A stretch of 64,000 nucleotides of DNA from positions 1 to 64,000 of the forward strand of contig NZ_WWDL01000021.1 in the NCBI RefSeq assembly GCF_009848505.1, written 5' to 3'. The notes beneath the pieces were generated by a model that saw only the letters and a program-made list of their open reading frames with translations, searched no databases and was not told the origin of the DNA. This document shows, piece by piece, positions 43,126 through 51,946 of this stretch. How positions within the stretch are numbered: the stretch's first letter is position 1; each line of letters opens with the position of its first letter. The position numbers and the translations under genes were made by a program. Origin of the DNA: Muricoccus harenae (GTDB lineage Bacteria; Pseudomonadota; Alphaproteobacteria; Acetobacterales; Acetobacteraceae).

Positions 43126-43999
43126 ACCCCTTTGCCGCCCGCACCACGGCCCGGAGGATCGGGCTCTCCGGCTGCATGTATTGGTCGAGGATGTCGAAGT
43201 GGTCATGGCCGGGCAGCACATGCACCTCCGGATCGGCGCCATGCCGTCGCAGGTGGTGAGCGTAGCGGAAGGTCAGGTCGATCCAGTGCCAGGGCTCACG
43301 CCCGCCGACAAAGAGATGCACGGGGCAGTTTGCGGTGGGTGCGCGCCGCTCCAGGTCATGCCGTGCCGCGATCTCCGGCGTCAGGCGCAGATCGGCGTTC
43401 ACCGTGGTGAGCATCGCGGGCGCTGGATCGTAGATGCCGCTGATCATCACGGCGCCGCGCAGGAAGGTGGAATCCAGTCCGCGCGCGCCCCAGTCCTCGG
43501 CCAATGCCGCCGCGCAGAGATGCGCCCCGGCGGAATGGCCGGACAGGCTGATGGCCATCGGGTTCCCGCCATATTCGGCAATGTGGCGCCGGGTCCATTC
43601 CACCGCGGCGATGGCGGAATCCACGGTGCCGTCCAGCGTGGAGTCTGGGCACAGCTCGTAGCTGGCGATCACTGCGGTGATGCCCTGCCGCACCAGCGCC
43701 TGCGCGATAAAGGCGAAGCTCTCCTTGTCATTGGCGCGCCAGTAGCCGCCATGGAAGAAGACATGCACCGGGGCATTGGACTGGGCCGCGGGATAGACAT
43801 CCAGCCGGCGCCTCGGATGGTCGCCATAGGCGATGTCGCGGTGCTTGCGCAGCCCGGCATGGGCGGCATCATTCGCGGGCGTGCGCCGGAGGCGATGCGT
43901 GGCGAAATCCGGGAAGGCGCGCTGGGGATTGTAGTGGAACTCATGCTCTTCGGGAGAGAGCGAGGCCCAAAAGGGCGCGGCTTGGCTCAAGGCATGCAC
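43124..43999 (-). CDS. Alpha/beta hydrolase, arylformamidase-like
   Basis: 291 residues. HGGYW (VHVFFHGGYWRANDKESF) forms the oxyanion hole of the hormone-sensitive-lipase/kynurenine-formamidase group; the nucleophile is in LSGHSAGAHLCAAAL, the acid probably in VGGREPWHW and the histidine in LPGHDHFDILDQ. N-formylkynurenine formamidases of the BNA7 type share HGGYW and this length, so hydrolysis of a formamide or small ester is likely. It stands alone, convergent with the binding-protein gene. No kynurenine genes are nearby. Confidence 0.75.
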   Translation of the reverse strand: MHALSQAAPFWASLSPEEHEFHYNPQRAFPDFATHRLRRTPANDAAHAGLRKHRDIAYGDHPRRRLDVYPAAQSNAPVHVFFHGGYWRANDKESFAFIAQALVRQGITAVIASYELCPDSTLDGTVDSAIAAVEWTRRHIAEYGGNPMAISLSGHSAGAHLCAAALAEDWGARGLDSTFLRGAVMISGIYDPAPAMLTTVNADLRLTPEIAARHDLERRAPTANCPVHLFVGGREPWHWIDLTFRYAHHLRRHGADPEVHVLPGHDHFDILDQYMQPESPILRAVVRAAKG

Positions 44000-44129
44000 T
44001 CCGGTGACGGACGCCCCCGATAGAGCCGGGGGACGGATGGTGACAATCGGCGCCCACCCTGGCCGTGGCGTGGCGACCGGTACCCCGCATCAAGAAGCGG
44101 CTTGCTGGCAGGTGGCTGCCATGTCTAGG

Positions 44130-44141
44130 ATCGTGCACGAT
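44130..44141. promoter_or_regulatory. Palindrome overlapping the GntR start codon
   Basis: ATCGTGCACGAT is a perfect 12-bp palindrome whose last two bases are the first two of ATG 44140. GntR/FCD regulators bind short palindromes of this size, so autorepression is plausible. Confidence 0.45.
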
Positions 44142-44796
44142 GCAGGATGTACGATCAATAACGCGGGTGGGCTTGGCTGAACAGGTCCGCGCCCGGCTTC
44201 AGGAACGGATCATGGATCAGGACCTGCCCTCGGGGGCGCGCCTGAACATCGACGCGCTGGCACGGGAGATGGGCGTCAGCAGCACGCCGCTGCGCGAGGC
44301 GCTGGCGGGGCTCTGCGCCCGGGGCTTGGTCCGCAACGAGGCCTTCCTCGGCTTCACCGTCGCGCCCATGCCCGACCAGGCCTTTCTGCGGGACCTCTAC
44401 GACACGCGGCTGCGGCTGGAGCCCTGGCTCGCCGGCCAGGCGGCGGCGCGGATCGGGCCGGACGCCATCGCGCGGCTCCGAGCCAGCCTGGACGACATGG
44501 GCGCGCATGTGCGGCGCGGCCCGTGGAAGACCCACCGCACCCATGCGGCGGCGGACGAGGCCTTCCACGACGCCATCGCCGAGGCTTCCGGCAACCAGCC
44601 GGGGCGGCAGGCTCTCGCCGCGCTGAATGCGCAGGTGCATGCCTCACGCCTCTACATGGCCGCCCAGACGGGCGCGGAAGAGACGGCGAAGGAGCACGAG
44701 GCGATCCTCGATGCACTGACGCGCCAGGACGCCCGCGCGGCCGAGGCCGCTATGGCACGACATCTCGAAGAATCGCGGGAGCGCCTGGCGCCGTGA
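44140..44796 (+). CDS. GntR-family regulator (FadR/FCD subgroup)
   Basis: 218 residues: winged helix (LAEQVRARLQERIMDQDLPS, ALAREMGVSSTPLREALAGL) and FCD ligand domain with the conserved metal-binding pattern (D-x-R near LYDTRLRLEPWLAG, ADEAFHDAIAEASGN, KEHEAILDAL). FCD members sense sugar acids and other carboxylates. ATG 44140 is preferred over an in-frame 44065 start that extends into the promoter. It overlaps the next gene as GTGA, so it is the first cistron of a nine-gene run. Confidence 0.87.
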   Translation: MQDVRSITRVGLAEQVRARLQERIMDQDLPSGARLNIDALAREMGVSSTPLREALAGLCARGLVRNEAFLGFTVAPMPDQAFLRDLYDTRLRLEPWLAGQAAARIGPDAIARLRASLDDMGAHVRRGPWKTHRTHAAADEAFHDAIAEASGNQPGRQALAALNAQVHASRLYMAAQTGAEETAKEHEAILDALTRQDARAAEAAMARHLEESRERLAP

Positions 44797-45947
44797 CCAC
44801 CATCCCCGACAGCGCGGCGCGCATCGCCCGCATCACCCTCCATCCCGTGCTGCATGTCATGGGCGATGCGGGTGCCTATGGCATGGCGCGGGGCCTGGTT
44901 TCCGCCCGCGGCGCCACCATCGTCGAGATCGAGACGAATACGGGCGTGAGTGGATTCGGCGAGGCCTGGGGGCCGCCGGACTTCTGCGCCGCCTATCTCG
45001 ATTTCGTCGCGGCCGACTGGCGCGGCGCGCAGCTGGTGGACCATGGCGCGATGTTCCACCGCGTGCTGGCCCGCAACTACCACTTCGGCGTTCAGAACGG
45101 GCTGATGGCGCTGCTCTCCGGCCTCGACATGGCGGTGCATGACGCGCTGGGGAAGGAGCACGGGCTGCCCGTGCATGCGCTGATCGGCGGGCAGGCGCGG
45201 GATGGCGTGCCGGTCTATGGCTCGGGCGGGTATTTCACCGCGGATCCGGCGCTAGGCCTGGCCTCGCAGCTGCCGCGCTTCCGTGACTTCGCGGCCTGCA
45301 AGATTAAGATTGGCCGCGGCGTCGCGGATGACGTGGCGCGGGTGCGGCTGGCGCGCGAGACGCTGGGACCGGAGATGCGAATCGCCGTGGATGCCAACGG
45401 CAATTACGGGCTGGACCAGGTGCTGGCCAGCATGCGTGCCATCGCGCCCTTCGGCATCGACTGGTATGAGGAGCCGCTGAGCCCGGCGGATGAGGAGGGC
45501 TATCGCGCGCTGCACGCGCGCTCCGAGATCTCCATCGCCACCGGCGAGGCGCTCTACACTGCCTATGCCTTCGACCGGCTGCTGGCGCCGCGCGTGATCG
45601 ACATCGCGCAGCCCGATCTCGCCCTGTGCGGCGGGCTGTCGCAGGGGCGGCTGATCGGGCAGCTCTGCACGCTGCGCCATGCGCGGCTTTCGCCGCATGT
45701 CTGGGGCACGGGCCTCGGCCTTGCGGCCGCCGTGCATCTCGTTGCGGCGCAGCCGCCCTATCCCGCTGTCACGGAAAGCGAGGCGGACCCGCCCTGGGTG
45801 GAATATGACGTGGCGGAGAACCCCCTGCGCGACGAGCTGCTGCGCGAGCCGCTGCGGCCAGTGAATGGCGTGATTCCCGTGCCCCTCGCGCCCGGCCTGG
45901 GTGTGGAGCCGGATCGCGCCGCCCTTGAACGTTTCCGGCCACGGTGA
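44793..45947 (+). CDS. Mandelate racemase/muconate lactonizing enzyme family protein
   Basis: 384 residues of the enolase superfamily. The N-terminal capping domain contains ATIVEIETNTGVSGFGEAWG; the barrel has the K-x-K base (KIKIGRG), metal ligands in AVDANGNY, WYEEPLSP and ATGEALYTA, then QPDLALCGGLSQGR and the C-terminal HVWGTG. K-x-K with H-V-W-G fits acid-sugar dehydratases or racemases of the mandelate racemase subgroup. GTG 44793 overlaps the GntR stop. A GntR/FCD regulator and an ABC importer in the same operon support a role in carboxylate catabolism. Confidence 0.85.
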   Translation: MTTIPDSAARIARITLHPVLHVMGDAGAYGMARGLVSARGATIVEIETNTGVSGFGEAWGPPDFCAAYLDFVAADWRGAQLVDHGAMFHRVLARNYHFGVQNGLMALLSGLDMAVHDALGKEHGLPVHALIGGQARDGVPVYGSGGYFTADPALGLASQLPRFRDFAACKIKIGRGVADDVARVRLARETLGPEMRIAVDANGNYGLDQVLASMRAIAPFGIDWYEEPLSPADEEGYRALHARSEISIATGEALYTAYAFDRLLAPRVIDIAQPDLALCGGLSQGRLIGQLCTLRHARLSPHVWGTGLGLAAAVHLVAAQPPYPAVTESEADPPWVEYDVAENPLRDELLREPLRPVNGVIPVPLAPGLGVEPDRAALERFRPR

Positions 45948-45957
45948 GCAAGGCGCG

Positions 45958-46959
45958 GTGAACGCCCCCGTCGCCATCTCCCCGCTGCTCCAGGCGGAGC
46001 GGCTTTCCGTCGCCTTCCGGGGCGCGAAGGGTTGGTTGACGGCGGTGGAGGACGTGTCCTTCGCCGTGCCGCCGGGGGAGACGCTGGCGCTGGTGGGGGA
46101 AAGCGGCAGCGGAAAGTCCGTCACTGCCATGGCGGTGGCGCGGCTGCACGCCGGCGCCGCCGGCACGCGCTCCACCGGCGCGCTGCGCTGGCAGGCGCGC
46201 GAGGGCGGCACGACCGATCTGCTGGCGCTGCGCGGGGAAGGGCTGCGGCGCCTGCGCGGACGGGAGATCGCGGTGGTGTTCCAGGACCCAGGCAGCGCGC
46301 TCGATCCGCTGTTCACCATCGGCGACCAGATCGCGGAGACGCTGCGCCACCTGCGGGACATCGGCCGGCGCGAGGCCGCGGATAAGGCGGTCGCGTTGCT
46401 TGGCCTGGTGGGCATTCCCGATCCGACGAGGCGCGCGGGCGAGTTTCCACACCAGCTTTCGGGTGGGATGCGGCAGCGGGCCGTCATCGCCCTGGCCCTG
46501 GCGGGTGAGCCGCGATTGCTGATCGCGGATGAGCCGACCACCGCGCTCGACGTGACGATCCAGGCGCAAATCGTGGACCTGCTGCGGGATCTGCAGGCGC
46601 GAAATGGTATGGCGATGATCTTCGTCAGCCATGATCTCGGGCTGGTGGCCGAGCTGGCGCACCGGATCTGCGTTCTTTACGCGGGGCAGGTGGTGGAGGA
46701 GGGAACGGCGGCCGAGGTACTGGCGGCGCCGCGCCATCCCTATACCCGCGCCCTGCTGGATTGCATTCCCTCGCTGGAGGGGGAGCCGCCGCGCGGCATT
46801 CCGGGGCTGATGCCCAACCCGCTGGCGCCGCCGCCGCATTGTCGCTTCGCGGATCGCTGCGCGCTGGTGGTGCCCGCCTGCCGCGCCGGACCGGTGCCGC
46901 TCTTCGACGTGGCGCCGGGGCGCCGCAGCCGCTGCCTCCGCTGGGAGGAGGTGCCGTGA
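45958..46959 (+). CDS. ABC importer ATPase, DppD/OppD type
   Basis: 333 residues: Walker A LVGESGSGKSVTAMA, Q-loop VVFQDPGSALDPLFTIGDQI, signature LSGGMRQRAVIALAL, Walker B LLIADEPTTALDVTIQAQ, H-loop FVSHDLGLV, then the oligopeptide C-terminal region with cysteines (CRFADRCALVVPACRAG) that may bind an iron-sulfur cluster. GTG 45958 has AAGG upstream, ten bases after the enolase-family gene. Works with 46956, 50999 and 51946. Confidence 0.9.
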   Translation: MNAPVAISPLLQAERLSVAFRGAKGWLTAVEDVSFAVPPGETLALVGESGSGKSVTAMAVARLHAGAAGTRSTGALRWQAREGGTTDLLALRGEGLRRLRGREIAVVFQDPGSALDPLFTIGDQIAETLRHLRDIGRREAADKAVALLGLVGIPDPTRRAGEFPHQLSGGMRQRAVIALALAGEPRLLIADEPTTALDVTIQAQIVDLLRDLQARNGMAMIFVSHDLGLVAELAHRICVLYAGQVVEEGTAAEVLAAPRHPYTRALLDCIPSLEGEPPRGIPGLMPNPLAPPPHCRFADRCALVVPACRAGPVPLFDVAPGRRSRCLRWEEVP

Positions 46960-47945
46960 GCGCCCCGATCGTCGAGGGGCGTAGGCTGGTGATGGAGTTC
47001 GGCGGGCCGAGCCTGCTGGCGCCGCGCCGCCGTCCCGTGCGTGCCGTGGCGGGGGTGGATCTTGCCATCCGTCGCGGCGAGGCGCTGGGGCTGGTGGGGG
47101 AGAGCGGCAGCGGCAAGTCCACCATCGGTCGGATGCTGCTGCGCCTGGCACGGCCCACGGCCGGGCAGGTGCTGTTCGACGGACAGGATATCACTGGGGC
47201 CGAGCGCGCGGCGATGCGGCCGCTGCGGCGGCGGATGCAGATGGTGTTCCAGGACCCCTTCGGCAGCCTGAACCCGCGCATGGGGATCGGCGCCTCCATC
47301 GCCGAGGGAATGGTGCTGCACCGTCTTGCCACCGGCCACGCGGCGCGCGAGCGGGCGGCGGCGCTGCTCGAGCGCGTCGGCTTGTCGCCGGGTCTGTATG
47401 ACCGGCGGCCTGCGGCGCTGTCGGGTGGGCAGAGGCAGCGCGTGGCAATCGCGCGCGCGCTGGCGGTGGATCCGGATTTCATCGTCGCGGATGAGCCGGT
47501 CTCGGCACTGGACGTATCCGTCGGCGCCGAAATCCTGTCCTTGTTGCGGGAGTTGCGGAGTGAGCGGCAACTCGCGCTGCTCTTCGTCTCGCATGATCTT
47601 GGTGCGGTGCGTACGCTCTGCGATCGCGTTGCCGTGCTCTATCTCGGAAGGGTCATGGAGGAAGGGCAGGCAGCGGCGGTGCTGCGCGCGCCGCGCCATC
47701 CCTATACGCGGGCGCTGCTTTCCGCCTCGCCGGGAAGGCCGGGGGAGGCGCGCGGGCCACGTATCATCCTGCGCGGCGAGATTCCGAGCCCGGCGGCGCC
47801 GCCTTCCGGCTGCGTCTTCCGCACGCGCTGCCCTTATGCGCTGCCCGCCTGCGCCGAGAACGTGCCTGCGCTGCGTCCCCTCGATACTGACCGCCGCGCC
47901 GCCTGCATCCGCGACGACATTCTGGCGATGGAGCAGGCGGCATGA
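46956..47945 (+). CDS. ABC importer ATPase, DppF/OppF type
   Basis: 329 residues: Walker A LVGESGSGKSTIGRM, Q-loop MVFQDPFGSLNPRMGIGASI, signature LSGGQRQRVAIARAL, Walker B FIVADEPVSALDVSVGAE and the C-terminal cysteine region CVFRTRCPYALPAC. GTG 46956 overlaps the DppD-like stop and is preceded by GGGAGGAGG. The longer open frame is read-through of another frame. Confidence 0.9.
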   Translation: MSAPIVEGRRLVMEFGGPSLLAPRRRPVRAVAGVDLAIRRGEALGLVGESGSGKSTIGRMLLRLARPTAGQVLFDGQDITGAERAAMRPLRRRMQMVFQDPFGSLNPRMGIGASIAEGMVLHRLATGHAARERAAALLERVGLSPGLYDRRPAALSGGQRQRVAIARALAVDPDFIVADEPVSALDVSVGAEILSLLRELRSERQLALLFVSHDLGAVRTLCDRVAVLYLGRVMEEGQAAAVLRAPRHPYTRALLSASPGRPGEARGPRIILRGEIPSPAAPPSGCVFRTRCPYALPACAENVPALRPLDTDRRAACIRDDILAMEQAA

Positions 47946-48862
47946 GCATGGCGCGTCTGATGGTGGTTGGGGGGGGCGGCTTCGTCGGGGGGCGTGTGCT
48001 GCGGCTGGCCGTTGCGCGCGGCATCGCCGCCGCCTCCTTCGGGCCGGGCGAAGTGCCCAGCGATGACGGCGTGGCGCGGTTCGAGGGCGCGGCGGAGGAG
48101 CCGGGCCGCTTCGCTGCCGTGCTGCGGGACTTTGCGCCGGATGCGGTGATCTGGGCCGCCGGCCACAATCCTTCGGGCGATGGGCTGGCGCGCACGGCGC
48201 TCTCCGATCCGGCGCGGGCGGTGGCGGTGAATGCCGGCGGCTTCGCGGCGGTGCTCGCGGCCTGTGCAGAGGCGGGGGTGCGCCGCGTCGTGCAATGCGG
48301 GTCGACGGTCGTCTATGGGCCGCCCGGTCTCTACCCTTCGGAGTGTGTGGACGAGATGGCCGCTCCGGCGCCGCGCAGCGCCTATGGGCTGTCGAAGCAC
48401 ATGGCGGAGTTGGCAGCGGATTGGGGGGTGGATGCGCTCGGGTTGTCGGTGACGACGCTGCGCCTGCCGCTCGTGCTCGGGCCAGGGCGCTGGTATGTCG
48501 GCGCCGCCACGCTCTTCGCGAGGATGCTGCGCGCGGCGGCTGACGGCTCGGCATCGCATGAGGTGGTGCCTGCCGCGCCCTTCGACGCCGTGCATGGTGA
48601 CGACGCGGCCGAGGCGTTGCTGATGCTGGCCGCCCGGCCTGATGCGCCGCGCCTGCTGAACATGGCCGGGCTGACCCTGACCTATGGCCGGATTGCCGCC
48701 GCCCTGGGCGGCCGGATCGAGGTGGTGGAGCAGCCCGCGCCCGCGGACCTGCCGCTGGTGGATGATTCGCGGCTGCGCACCCTTGGCTGGGCGCCGTGCC
48801 GTGCGCTGGACGCGATTCTTTCCGAGACGCTGCACGAAATGACGATGAAGGAGAAGGCGTGA
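47942..48862 (+). CDS. NAD-dependent epimerase/dehydratase
   Basis: 306 residues, extended SDR: glycine motif MVVGGGGFVGGRVLRLAVAR, VIWAAGHNP, VVQCGSTVVYGPPG and SAYGLSKHMAELA (Tyr-x3-Lys), then TLRLPLVLGPGRWYVGAAT. Sits between the ATPase and binding-protein genes with an ATGA overlap. Probably acts on a sugar or sugar acid taken up by the importer. Substrate unknown. Confidence 0.82.
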   Translation: MSMARLMVVGGGGFVGGRVLRLAVARGIAAASFGPGEVPSDDGVARFEGAAEEPGRFAAVLRDFAPDAVIWAAGHNPSGDGLARTALSDPARAVAVNAGGFAAVLAACAEAGVRRVVQCGSTVVYGPPGLYPSECVDEMAAPAPRSAYGLSKHMAELAADWGVDALGLSVTTLRLPLVLGPGRWYVGAATLFARMLRAAADGSASHEVVPAAPFDAVHGDDAAEALLMLAARPDAPRLLNMAGLTLTYGRIAAALGGRIEVVEQPAPADLPLVDDSRLRTLGWAPCRALDAILSETLHEMTMKEKA

Positions 48863-49329
48863 TGCATGAGGCACGACTGGCCGAGCTGGGCCTGACCCTG
48901 CCGCCCCTGCCGAAGCCGGCCTTCGACTACGTGCCGGCGGTGCTGGAGCGCGGGCTGGTCTGGGTGAGCGGGCAGCTGCCGCGCGATGCCGAAGGCGCCC
49001 TGCCGGTGCTGGGCCGGCTGGGCGCCGAGGTGGAGCTGGAGGACGGGCGCCGCGCGGCGGAGCTCTGCGCCCTGCAGGGCCTGGCCGCGCTGCGTTCCGT
49101 CGCAGGTTCGCTCGATGCCGTGGCGCGGGTGGTGAAGGTGACGGGCTTCGTCGCCTCGGCCACCGGCTTCTGCGACCAGCCGAAGGTGATCGACGCTGCC
49201 TCCAACCTGCTGGGCAAGGTTTTCGGCGAGGCGGGGCGCCATGCCCGCAGCGCCGTGGGGGTGGCGATGCTGCCGCGCAACGTGCCGGTCGAGATCGAAT
49301 TCGTCTTCGCTCTGCGGGACCAGGGCTGA
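48862..49329 (+). CDS. RidA-family (YjgF/YER057c) protein, long subfamily
   Basis: 155 residues. The fold is recognised from WVSGQLPRDAEGALPVLGRL, AELCALQGLAALRSVAGSLD and KVTGFVASATGFCDQPKVID. The arginine of true RidA imine deaminases (Arg105, in a C-x-R-V context) is not at the usual spot; here the segment reads RNVPVEIEFVFA, as in the Rid5-7-like groups. Could deaminate or hydrolyse a reactive catabolic intermediate. ATG shares its first base with the epimerase stop. Confidence 0.82.
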   Translation: MHEARLAELGLTLPPLPKPAFDYVPAVLERGLVWVSGQLPRDAEGALPVLGRLGAEVELEDGRRAAELCALQGLAALRSVAGSLDAVARVVKVTGFVASATGFCDQPKVIDAASNLLGKVFGEAGRHARSAVGVAMLPRNVPVEIEFVFALRDQG

Positions 49330-49387
49330 TTCCGGGAGAAGCGCGACGCCTTCTTTCCTTCCACGCTGACAACAGGGGTAGAGATCG

Positions 49388-50995
49388 ATGCCGCATCCGA
49401 TGATCGACCGCCGCACCGCCTTGCTCGCCGGTGCGGGCCTGCTGGGAACCGGGCTTTCGGGAATGCCCGCCTGGGCGCAGGGCGCAGCGGGTGGGGAGGC
49501 AGATCCCTATGGGGCCGATGATCCGCAGGCGCGGCGCGGCGGCATCCTGACCATCGCCATCGCCAACGAGCCGCCGAACCTCGATCCCTTCCATCAGGCT
49601 GGCGATGCGCGCACCGCCGTCACCGTGCTGATGTACCAGGGGCTGATGTTCGAGCACGCCTCTGGCACCGCGAAGCCGCTGCTGGCGGAATCCATGGCGA
49701 TCTCCGATGACGGGCTCGCCTATACCTTCAATATCCGGCGCGGGGTGCGCTTCCATACCGGCCAGCCGATGACATCGGCCGATGTGAAATACAGCTACGA
49801 CTATGTGCGTAACCCCTCCAATGGCAGCCCGGGCGCCGCGGATTTCGGGGTTATCAGCGAGATCGAGGCGCCGGACGACCATACCGTGGTAATCCGCCTG
49901 TCGGAGCCCAACGCCTCCCTGCCGATGACGCTCACCAACCGCTTCGGCTGCGTGGTCCCGCGCGACACCTTCGCCAATCCGCAGGCGCGCGCGCGGCTCT
50001 CGCAGCAATCGGTGGGCACCGGGCCCTTCATGCTGCAGGAGTTCCGGCCGCAGAGTCATATCCGCATGGCGCGCTTCCCGAATTACTGGCGCCAGGGGCA
50101 ACCCTATCTGGATGGGGTGCTGTTCAGCGTGCAGCCCAATGCGGCCAGCGTGCTGGTGGCGCTGCGCAGCCGCCGCGTGGACCTTGCGCTGCTGGCCCGG
50201 CCACAGGATGCGGAGCAGCTCCAGGGGCAGGCGGGAATCAACATCACCTCCGCCCTCTCGCTGCGGCAATGCTCGCTCGACCTCGACTGCAACCATGCCC
50301 AGCTGAAGGATCAGCGCGTGCGGCAGGCCATCGCGTTGGCCATCGACAAGAACGCGGTGATGCAGGCCTCGATCGGCGGCAAGGGCAAGGTGCTGGGCAC
50401 CATCCCGGCCGCCATGCAGGAGAGCTGGGGCGCGCCGATCGAGTCCCTGCCCTTCCAGAAGACCGACCCGGCGCGCGCGAAGGCGCTGCTGGCCGAGGCG
50501 GGGCTTGGGGATGGCTTCGCGCTGGACCTGATCAGCATCATCGGCTTCGAATGGATGGACCCGGCGGCCGTCACCATCGCGCAGCAGCTGGCACCCATCG
50601 GCATCCGGCTGAACCTGCAGCGGGTGGAACTGGGCGTGTGGCTGAACGCCTTCCGCACGCGCAACATGCGCTTCACCTTCAATGACTGGGGCACGCAGCC
50701 CGATCCGCACCTGCTGTACTACCGGCACTTCCGCGGCACGCCGCGCGGCGCGGACTTCCGCAACTGGAACAATGCCGAGGCCAACCGTCTCATGGATACG
50801 GGCATGGCGACGCCCGATCCCGCAAAGCGGCGCGAGGCCTATCTGGGCTTGCAGAAGGTGATGGACGAGACCGTGCCCACGTTGATGCTCTTCTCGCCCG
50901 ATTTGGTGACGGTGTCGCAGCAGCGCGTGCGCAACTATGTGCAGCACCCGACGGGATGGTGGTTCGGCCTGGCCAAGGCCTGGATCGCCGCCTGA
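49388..50995 (+). CDS. ABC importer substrate-binding protein, family 5 (DppA/OppA type)
   Basis: 535 residues with a signal peptide (IDRRTALLAGAGLLGTGLSG, cut near AWAQGA). Family-5 marks: GGILTIAIANEPPNLDPFHQ, DGLAYTFNIRRGVRFHTGQP, SADVKYSYDYV, GTGPFMLQEFRPQSHIRMAR, RQAIALAIDKNAVMQ. The ligand may be a peptide, opine or sugar acid; the enolase-family gene and epimerase in the operon favour a non-peptide ligand. Confidence 0.88.
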   Translation: MPHPMIDRRTALLAGAGLLGTGLSGMPAWAQGAAGGEADPYGADDPQARRGGILTIAIANEPPNLDPFHQAGDARTAVTVLMYQGLMFEHASGTAKPLLAESMAISDDGLAYTFNIRRGVRFHTGQPMTSADVKYSYDYVRNPSNGSPGAADFGVISEIEAPDDHTVVIRLSEPNASLPMTLTNRFGCVVPRDTFANPQARARLSQQSVGTGPFMLQEFRPQSHIRMARFPNYWRQGQPYLDGVLFSVQPNAASVLVALRSRRVDLALLARPQDAEQLQGQAGINITSALSLRQCSLDLDCNHAQLKDQRVRQAIALAIDKNAVMQASIGGKGKVLGTIPAAMQESWGAPIESLPFQKTDPARAKALLAEAGLGDGFALDLISIIGFEWMDPAAVTIAQQLAPIGIRLNLQRVELGVWLNAFRTRNMRFTFNDWGTQPDPHLLYYRHFRGTPRGADFRNWNNAEANRLMDTGMATPDPAKRREAYLGLQKVMDETVPTLMLFSPDLVTVSQQRVRNYVQHPTGWWFGLAKAWIAA

Positions 50996-50998
50996 TCC

Positions 50999-51946
50999 AT
51001 GACGGAAGCCCTCCTCCGCAGGCTCGGTGCCGCGCTCGTGACCATGGTGCTGGCCACCGGCGCGGTCTTCCTGCTGATCCGCGCCGTGCCGGGCGATGCC
51101 ATCGGCGAGATGCTGGGGCAGAGCGCGGGCGACCCGGCGGCGGAGGCGGCGCTGCGCGCCTTCTTCGGTCTGGATCGCCCGCTCTGGTCGCAATACCTGG
51201 CCTGGGCGGGGGATGTGCTGCAGGGGGATCTCGGCACCTCGATGCGGCAGGGGCTGCCGGTGGCCGGGATCATCTTCGATGCCTTCCTGGTGACGCTGGA
51301 GATCGGGCTCGTTACCCTGGTGGTCGCGATCTTGGTGGGGGTTCCGTTGGGACTCGCGGCGGGAGCGCGGCCCGGCGGCATCTTCGACATGGTGGTGGAG
51401 GGATTCACCCTGCTCGGCCTTTCCGCCCCGGTGTTCTGGACGGGGATGGTGCTGCTGATCCTGGCCGATGCCTGGCTCGGCTGGGCGCCGCCGTTGATCT
51501 ACACGCCGCCCGGCATCTCGCTGGCCGACAATCTGGAGGGCATCCTGCTGCCAGTGCTGGCGCTCGGGCTGCTGCAGGCGGCGGCCTATGCGCAGTTTAC
51601 GCGGCAGCAGACGGCGGCGCTGCTGCGGCAGGATTTCGTGCGCGCGGCGACGGCGCGCGGGCTTCCGGCACGCGTCATCTTCGGCCGCCACGTGCTGCGC
51701 AACATCGCCATCCCGCTCGTCACCTATGCCGGGCTGATCCTGGTGCAGATCCTGGGCGGCGTGGTGGTGGTGGAGACGCTTTTCGGCATTCCAGGCCTCG
51801 GGCGCACGCTGCTCGCTGCGATCCAGGGCCGGGACTATCCCGTGCTGCAGGGCGCGCTGCTGCTGGCGGTGCTGGTGGCCTTGCTGGTGAACCTGTTGAT
51901 CGACCTCGCCTATGCGGCAATCGATCCACGCGTCAGGGGCGCGTGA
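50999..51946 (+). CDS. ABC importer permease, DppB type
   Basis: 315 residues, six hydrophobic segments starting ALVTMVLATGAVFLLIRAVP, then a GDAIGEMLG periplasmic loop and the EAA loop DFVRAATARGLPARVIFGRH. Starts three bases after the binding-protein stop. Forms the channel with the gene at 51946. Confidence 0.9.
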   Translation: MTEALLRRLGAALVTMVLATGAVFLLIRAVPGDAIGEMLGQSAGDPAAEAALRAFFGLDRPLWSQYLAWAGDVLQGDLGTSMRQGLPVAGIIFDAFLVTLEIGLVTLVVAILVGVPLGLAAGARPGGIFDMVVEGFTLLGLSAPVFWTGMVLLILADAWLGWAPPLIYTPPGISLADNLEGILLPVLALGLLQAAAYAQFTRQQTAALLRQDFVRAATARGLPARVIFGRHVLRNIAIPLVTYAGLILVQILGGVVVVETLFGIPGLGRTLLAAIQGRDYPVLQGALLLAVLVALLVNLLIDLAYAAIDPRVRGA